Part shown: in pieces, positions 60,569 through 64,000 of the stretch
How positions within the stretch are numbered: the first letter of the stretch is position 1
Layout of the letters: every line of letters starts with the position of its first letter
Assembly: GCA_022566535.1 (NCBI GenBank)
Contig: JADFIR010000011.1
Span: forward strand, 21,314 to 85,313
DNA from: Planctomycetota bacterium
GTDB taxonomy: Bacteria > Planctomycetota > Phycisphaerae > Phycisphaerales > SM1A02
Length of the DNA stretch: 64,000 nucleotides
Reading direction: 5' to 3'
Notes under the pieces: model-generated
Database searches by the model: none
Told to the model about the DNA's origin: nothing
The model's input: only the letters and a program-made list of their open reading frames with translations
Program-made: the position numbers and the translations under genes

Positions 60569-61354
60569 ATGGCGCGCATGCCTCGAGAACCCGAAGCCTT
60601 CGGCGAACAGGTGGCCCGATTCCTGAAACGCCAGTTTCCCAAACGGGCGGTCGAGTTCGCCGGGCCGATCGATCTGGTTCTCAATGGCAAGTACCTGAGG
60701 CTCGAGAACCTTTACCGGATGGTCCAGCGTCAACCGGATCACGGTGTGCGGATCGTGGAGAACTACCTCGAACTGTTGATCGAGGGCGACTCCCTCAGCG
60801 TGCTCCCGCTGCCCCTGTCCGTCGCGAAGCCCCGCATCATGCCACGCATCCAGCCGGTAACGATCTTTCAGCACCTGGACCAGGAGCAGGTCGCCCACAT
60901 CCCGTACGTCAACAACACGGTGATCGTGTTCGTCATCGACATGCCACAGATCACCGTGACCGTCACCATCGAGCAGACGCTTCGGTGGGGGGTGCAGGCT
61001 GAAGATCTGGACGTGATCGCCCGCGAGAACCTGGCGCGGTACATCCCGGATTTGCAGATGCAGCTTGTGGATTCAGTCGAGGGGGGCCGGGCGGCGATCG
61101 TCGCCGCCCAGGACGGCTACGATTCGGCGCGGTTGCTGGTGAACTCGCTCCACGACCGGCTGGCTCCCGAGCTCAACGGCGACTTCTACGTGGCTATCCC
61201 TTCCCGCGATGTGTTCCTGGCGTTGTCGAGTGCCCCGGCGGAGTTCGTCACGAGGCTCAGCAAACGAGCGGAGATGGCTTTCCGACGGCTTCCGTATCCG
61301 ATCACCAGCAACCTGTTCGTCGTGACCCGTGATGGCGTGGCGGGAACTGGGTGA
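60569..61354 (+). CDS. DUF1444-like protein
   Basis: 261 aa, cytoplasmic. Family features: AVEFAGPIDLVLNGKYLRLENLYR, PVTIFQHLDQEQVAHIPYVN, and near the end DSARLLVNSLHDRL, FYVAIPSRDVFLALSSA. DUF1444 proteins (YtpQ type) have no known activity. AGAGGATC precedes the ATG. The TGA overlaps the GTG start of the phosphatase gene, so both should be made in fixed ratio. Confidence 0.8.
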   Translation: MARMPREPEAFGEQVARFLKRQFPKRAVEFAGPIDLVLNGKYLRLENLYRMVQRQPDHGVRIVENYLELLIEGDSLSVLPLPLSVAKPRIMPRIQPVTIFQHLDQEQVAHIPYVNNTVIVFVIDMPQITVTVTIEQTLRWGVQAEDLDVIARENLARYIPDLQMQLVDSVEGGRAAIVAAQDGYDSARLLVNSLHDRLAPELNGDFYVAIPSRDVFLALSSAPAEFVTRLSKRAEMAFRRLPYPITSNLFVVTRDGVAGTG

Positions 61355-62229
61355 AGACGATGTATGCTGCAACTGCACAACCTCCTGACCCTTCCACGCA
61401 TTCTCTAAAGTGCATGGAAGTCTGGGGTGGTAACGGAGCAATCCACAACGCGATTTCCGTCCCGGGGATCGATGCTTGGATTTCGTCCGACCCATATCAA
61501 GGCGACGCCTGCGGCGGCGACATCCACTACGTCTCCATGTGCGGGGCTGGGCGGATTTCCCGCTTCGCGATTGCGGACGTCTCCGGCCACGGGGCCACCG
61601 CGGGCAAGTTGGCCCATCGACTGCGATCACTGATGCGCAAGTACATCAACACCCTGGACCAGACCCGCTTTGCCCGGGCGCTCAACCGTGACTTCTCGAA
61701 GCTGGCTCGGGACGGCCGATTTGCCACCGCGCTACTGACGACCTATTTTGCACCGACGGACCATCTGATCATCTGCAACGTTGGTCATCCCCGGCCGCTG
61801 TGGTATCACGCCGCCTCACAACGCTGGGAACTACTGGACCCAGACATGCCACAACGGGCCGCGGCGGCGGTGATGAATCTGCCGCTCGGCGTGATCGCCC
61901 GGACCAATTACATGCAGTTCGCAGTCAAACTCGGCAAGGGCGATCTGGTGTTGATCTACTCCGATTCGCTCATCGAATCGAGGAACCCCGAAGGCGAACG
62001 CCTTGGTGAGGAAGGCCTACTTGAGCTGGTCCGTCAAACGGACACTGCGCGGCCGCAGGAACTGAGCCGTGACGTGCTGGCTGCGGCGGTCACATATCGC
62101 GGAGGAGCCCCAGCCAAGGACGATGAGACGCTGCTGGTGCTGCACCACAACGCGGCCAACCCGCCCCAACAGTCAATTGGCCAAAAGATGCACGTCATGG
62201 CCAAAATGATTGGCATGGTTGTCGCTTGA
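61351..62229 (+). CDS. SpoIIE/RsbU-type PP2C phosphatase
   Basis: 292 aa, GTG start overlapping the previous stop (GTGA). A single soluble phosphatase domain with metal motifs YQGDACGGDIHYV, IADVSGHGATAG, CNVGHPRPLWY and GDLVLIYSDSLIESRN; ends AKDDETLLVLHHN. No sensor domain, so its activity is probably controlled by a partner such as the DUF1444 protein. The STAS protein 110 bp downstream is the natural substrate. Confidence 0.9.
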   Translation: MKTMYAATAQPPDPSTHSLKCMEVWGGNGAIHNAISVPGIDAWISSDPYQGDACGGDIHYVSMCGAGRISRFAIADVSGHGATAGKLAHRLRSLMRKYINTLDQTRFARALNRDFSKLARDGRFATALLTTYFAPTDHLIICNVGHPRPLWYHAASQRWELLDPDMPQRAAAAVMNLPLGVIARTNYMQFAVKLGKGDLVLIYSDSLIESRNPEGERLGEEGLLELVRQTDTARPQELSRDVLAAAVTYRGGAPAKDDETLLVLHHNAANPPQQSIGQKMHVMAKMIGMVVA

Positions 62230-62339
62230 GGGGTCCGCGTGGTCAGTCGCGCGGCCGAAACATCAATGCGGCCAGTGATCCGGCTGGTAGGGTGCCCTTT
62301 TCCTCGGACCCTTCGCAGCTTGACTAGGAGTCAGAGCCT

Positions 62340-62699
62340 ATGGAGTTCTACTACGACGAGATCGACAATGACGTGCTGATCATCACGGCCGACGGTGGGT
62401 TGAATGCAGATACGAGCGAGCAGTTCATCCTGAGCATTGAGAAGCTCGTCGATGCCGGGCTGAAGAAGATCATCGTTGATTGCGACAAGCTCGATTACAT
62501 CTCCAGCTACGGGCTGGGGGTGCTCGTGCGGCTCCACAACCGCATGAAGCGCCACGGCGGTGATGTCAAGATCGCTTCGGTCAAGGGCGCTCTGCCCGAC
62601 GTCCTACAGATAACAGGTCTGAACAAACTCTTTGAGATTTATCCCGATGTGAACCGGGCACGGCTGGCCTTCCGGCCGAAGGCCGCCGAGGGCATATGA
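62340..62699 (+). CDS. STAS-domain anti-sigma factor antagonist
   Basis: 119 aa, one STAS domain. LKKIIVDCDKLDYISSYGLG contains the phosphoacceptor region (Ser55-Ser56), followed by VLVRLHNRMKRHGGDVKIAS and ITGLNKLFEIYPD. In the SpoIIAA/RsbV scheme a phosphatase activates such a protein so that it captures an anti-sigma kinase. The kinase is not encoded here. Confidence 0.9.
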   Translation: MEFYYDEIDNDVLIITADGGLNADTSEQFILSIEKLVDAGLKKIIVDCDKLDYISSYGLGVLVRLHNRMKRHGGDVKIASVKGALPDVLQITGLNKLFEIYPDVNRARLAFRPKAAEGI

Positions 62700-62712
62700 A
62701 TTAGTTGCTAGA

Positions 62713-63477
62713 ATGCGGCCGGAAGCATCCGGCATAAAGATGTCGACGAAGATGATGAATCCGTACTTTCATGCCATCGGCCGTTCCGCCGCCTTGGTGC
62801 TGGCTGCGGCTTTGATCACGAGCTGCCAGTCCGTTCCACCCTACACATTCGATTCAGTACCCTCGGGAGAACATGTCGTTGGCCACGCGCCGGGCACGTG
62901 CGACCTTTGCGACCTTTATTACGACGCACAAACGTACGTGGTCCGCATTCGGCTCGCCCGTGGGCAAGCGGCGGGGATTGTGGTCTCGACAGCAGGTGAG
63001 ATCCTGACAAATGCTCATGTGGTGCAGAGAGCCGACGAGCCGCAGATCGAGATTCACAACGGCGAGGTCTTCCCGGCGAAGGTGGTGCGAAGAAGCCGCC
63101 GCCTCGACCTGGCCCTGGTTGAGGTGGAGGGGCCTGCGGCTAGGTGGGTTCCGTTGCAGTTGGGGCGGACCAGCATGCCGCAGGTTGGAAGCGAGGTGTA
63201 CGTCATCGGCCATCCGCTGGGGTTGGGTTGGACTGTGACCCGGGGCATCGTGTCAGCGCACCGAAAGCCAGGTGAGGTTGCACGGACGGCGATGATTCAG
63301 ACCGATGCCGCAATCTCGCCGGGGAACTCCGGCGGCCCACTGTTGGATCGCAACGGCGATTTGGTTGGTCTGGTTGTCTTCAAGTTGAGCGGTGGCGGGG
63401 CCGAAAACGTCGCGTTCGCGATCCCCGCATCCGTCATCGCCGGGTTCCTCGCCGAGCCGGGACAGCCGTCTCAATAA
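62713..63477 (+). CDS. Trypsin-like (HtrA/DegP-type) serine protease, lipoprotein
   Basis: 254 aa; a start at 62740 is equally possible. Hydrophobic N-terminus with lipobox ALITSC. Catalytic triad: His in LTNAHVV, Asp in RLDLALVEV, Ser in SPGNSGGPLL, with oxyanion region GNSGG. No PDZ domain, so it is a stand-alone protease rather than a full DegP. Probably periplasmic-facing and involved in envelope quality control. Confidence 0.88.
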   Translation: MRPEASGIKMSTKMMNPYFHAIGRSAALVLAAALITSCQSVPPYTFDSVPSGEHVVGHAPGTCDLCDLYYDAQTYVVRIRLARGQAAGIVVSTAGEILTNAHVVQRADEPQIEIHNGEVFPAKVVRRSRRLDLALVEVEGPAARWVPLQLGRTSMPQVGSEVYVIGHPLGLGWTVTRGIVSAHRKPGEVARTAMIQTDAAISPGNSGGPLLDRNGDLVGLVVFKLSGGGAENVAFAIPASVIAGFLAEPGQPSQ

Positions 63478-63853
63478 CCAGTACCCTCAAAATACTCGCC
63501 CAGGCTCGGAACGTGAGGGTTTTTCGCGGTCTTGGCAGGTGACAATACGTGGCGGCTCAGCTGGCTGCGATCGCGTGGCCCGCCGCTGGCAGGACAGGGG
63601 TTCGCCCGCCGGGATTGTCTGCGCCGGCGGCGCTTTGAGCACGGTGGGGGCTGCCTGAACAGAGGGCGACAGGAGTGCGGAATCCTCAGCCATTACTACC
63701 GAGAAGCGGCATGAACGCTCGACCGAGTTCTGGAAGCAGGACGCGATGTTGCCCGCTACCTCGTTCGTGGAGATCAGCCGGCGCGCCTGCGCGGCATGGC
63801 TCAGCGGAAGCGTGCGGTCGAGCATGGGCTTGACCCTACAACCAGGGCAGCGG
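63478..63853 (+). mobile_element. Intergenic region holding a solo transposase 3' end
   Basis: No complete gene. The plus strand at 63670-63714 encodes RQECGILSHYYREAA and a TGA (63712-63714), the same C-terminus as at 19005, 25002, 36067 and 57263. The following gagttctgga (63723-63732) may be a decayed terminus. Confidence 0.6.
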
Positions 63854-64000
63854 TCAGCGGGGGACCTTCCGTCTGAGAAACGACCGGATCAGCTCGGCGA
63901 TCGCGTCACCGTCTTCCTCGAGCGCGAAGTGGCCCGTCTCGAGGAGGTGAAACTCCAGATCTCTCAGATCCTGCTTGTACGGATGGGCTCCCTCGGCTGG
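63854..64000 (-). CDS. C-terminal end of an alpha/beta hydrolase (cut by the window edge)
   Basis: 48 codons plus TGA (63854-63856), continuing past the window. [20 protein letters not shown] and [20 protein letters not shown] are the usual last part of alpha/beta hydrolases, with the catalytic His in ETGHFALEE. The nucleophile and most of the protein lie outside the window. Confidence 0.75.
   Translation of the reverse strand, partial: PAEGAHPYKQDLRDLEFHLLETGHFALEEDGDAIAELIRSFLRRKVPR

Overview
The window looks like a high-GC Planctomycetes chromosome segment, most likely Phycisphaerae-like and probably from an environmental or assembled genome. The evidence is: secreted proteins ending in paired dockerin-like repeats of the type DFDGDGTVGILDLLxLLANWG; a C-terminal zinc ribbon with CGYDL and CPECG; a Planctomycetes-type ECF sigma factor (TIGR02999-like) beside a large Ser/Thr kinase with a downstream TPR-like region; and a DDE transposase family ending in LGGxLxYYxREAA that is common in this phylum. 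No tRNA, rRNA or CRISPR array was recognised.

Layout. (1) 11-9818, minus strand: one long heavy-metal RND efflux operon. It runs from a small His/Cys-rich protein through a membrane fusion protein, an HME-type RND pump, an Asp/His-tailed lipoprotein, a heavy-metal-binding/YtkA-like protein and an outer-membrane factor to a YHS-like protein, with two ATGA overlaps. (2) 10151-18451: a Gly/His-repeat secreted protein coupled to a vWA protein, dockerin-like secreted proteins driven by two near-identical promoter regions, a class C beta-lactamase-fold hydrolase and several broken dockerin and AAA+ fragments. (3) 18719-25100: gene debris and mobile DNA, with a broken IS, VOC and zinc-ribbon fragments, CBS and PilZ proteins and a large serine recombinase. 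(4) 25248-30681: a defence island with an MmeI-like type IIG restriction-modification enzyme, a downstream Abi_C-domain protein whose 3' end runs into an attC-like recombination site, and a SIR2-like NADase-type gene with a doubtful C-terminus.

(5) 30750-38243: a carboxypeptidase-regulatory/TlpA fusion, an ECF sigma factor with a coupled membrane protein, a 209-bp palindromic element, an IS end relic and a Cache-HAMP-SpoIIE phosphatase. (6) 38496-52734: a block that looks lower in GC, with a CHASE3-type histidine kinase and NarL-type regulator, then an OprB porin, DUF3604, DUF1254, an MscS channel, a receiver protein lacking its phosphorylation site, YSC84-like lipid-binding proteins and small envelope proteins. 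Part of its regulatory region is duplicated 7.4 kb away. (7) 53016-58251: a Ser/Thr kinase, a truncated duplicate of its 5' end, an unannotated 49-aa membrane protein, an ECF sigma factor and greA, bracketed by two near-identical 186-bp MITEs. (8) 58280-64000: an HD-GYP protein, a thioredoxin-reductase fragment, a His/Gly-repeat protein, a DUF1444/SpoIIE phosphatase/STAS module, a trypsin-like lipoprotein protease and the C-terminus of an alpha/beta hydrolase.

Themes: metal export, partner-switching and ECF signalling, envelope stress, and strong genome plasticity. At least ten truncated gene fragments and five copies of one transposase 3' end are scattered among the intact genes. The MITE termini match the ends of that transposon family, so the MITEs are probably its non-autonomous derivatives.
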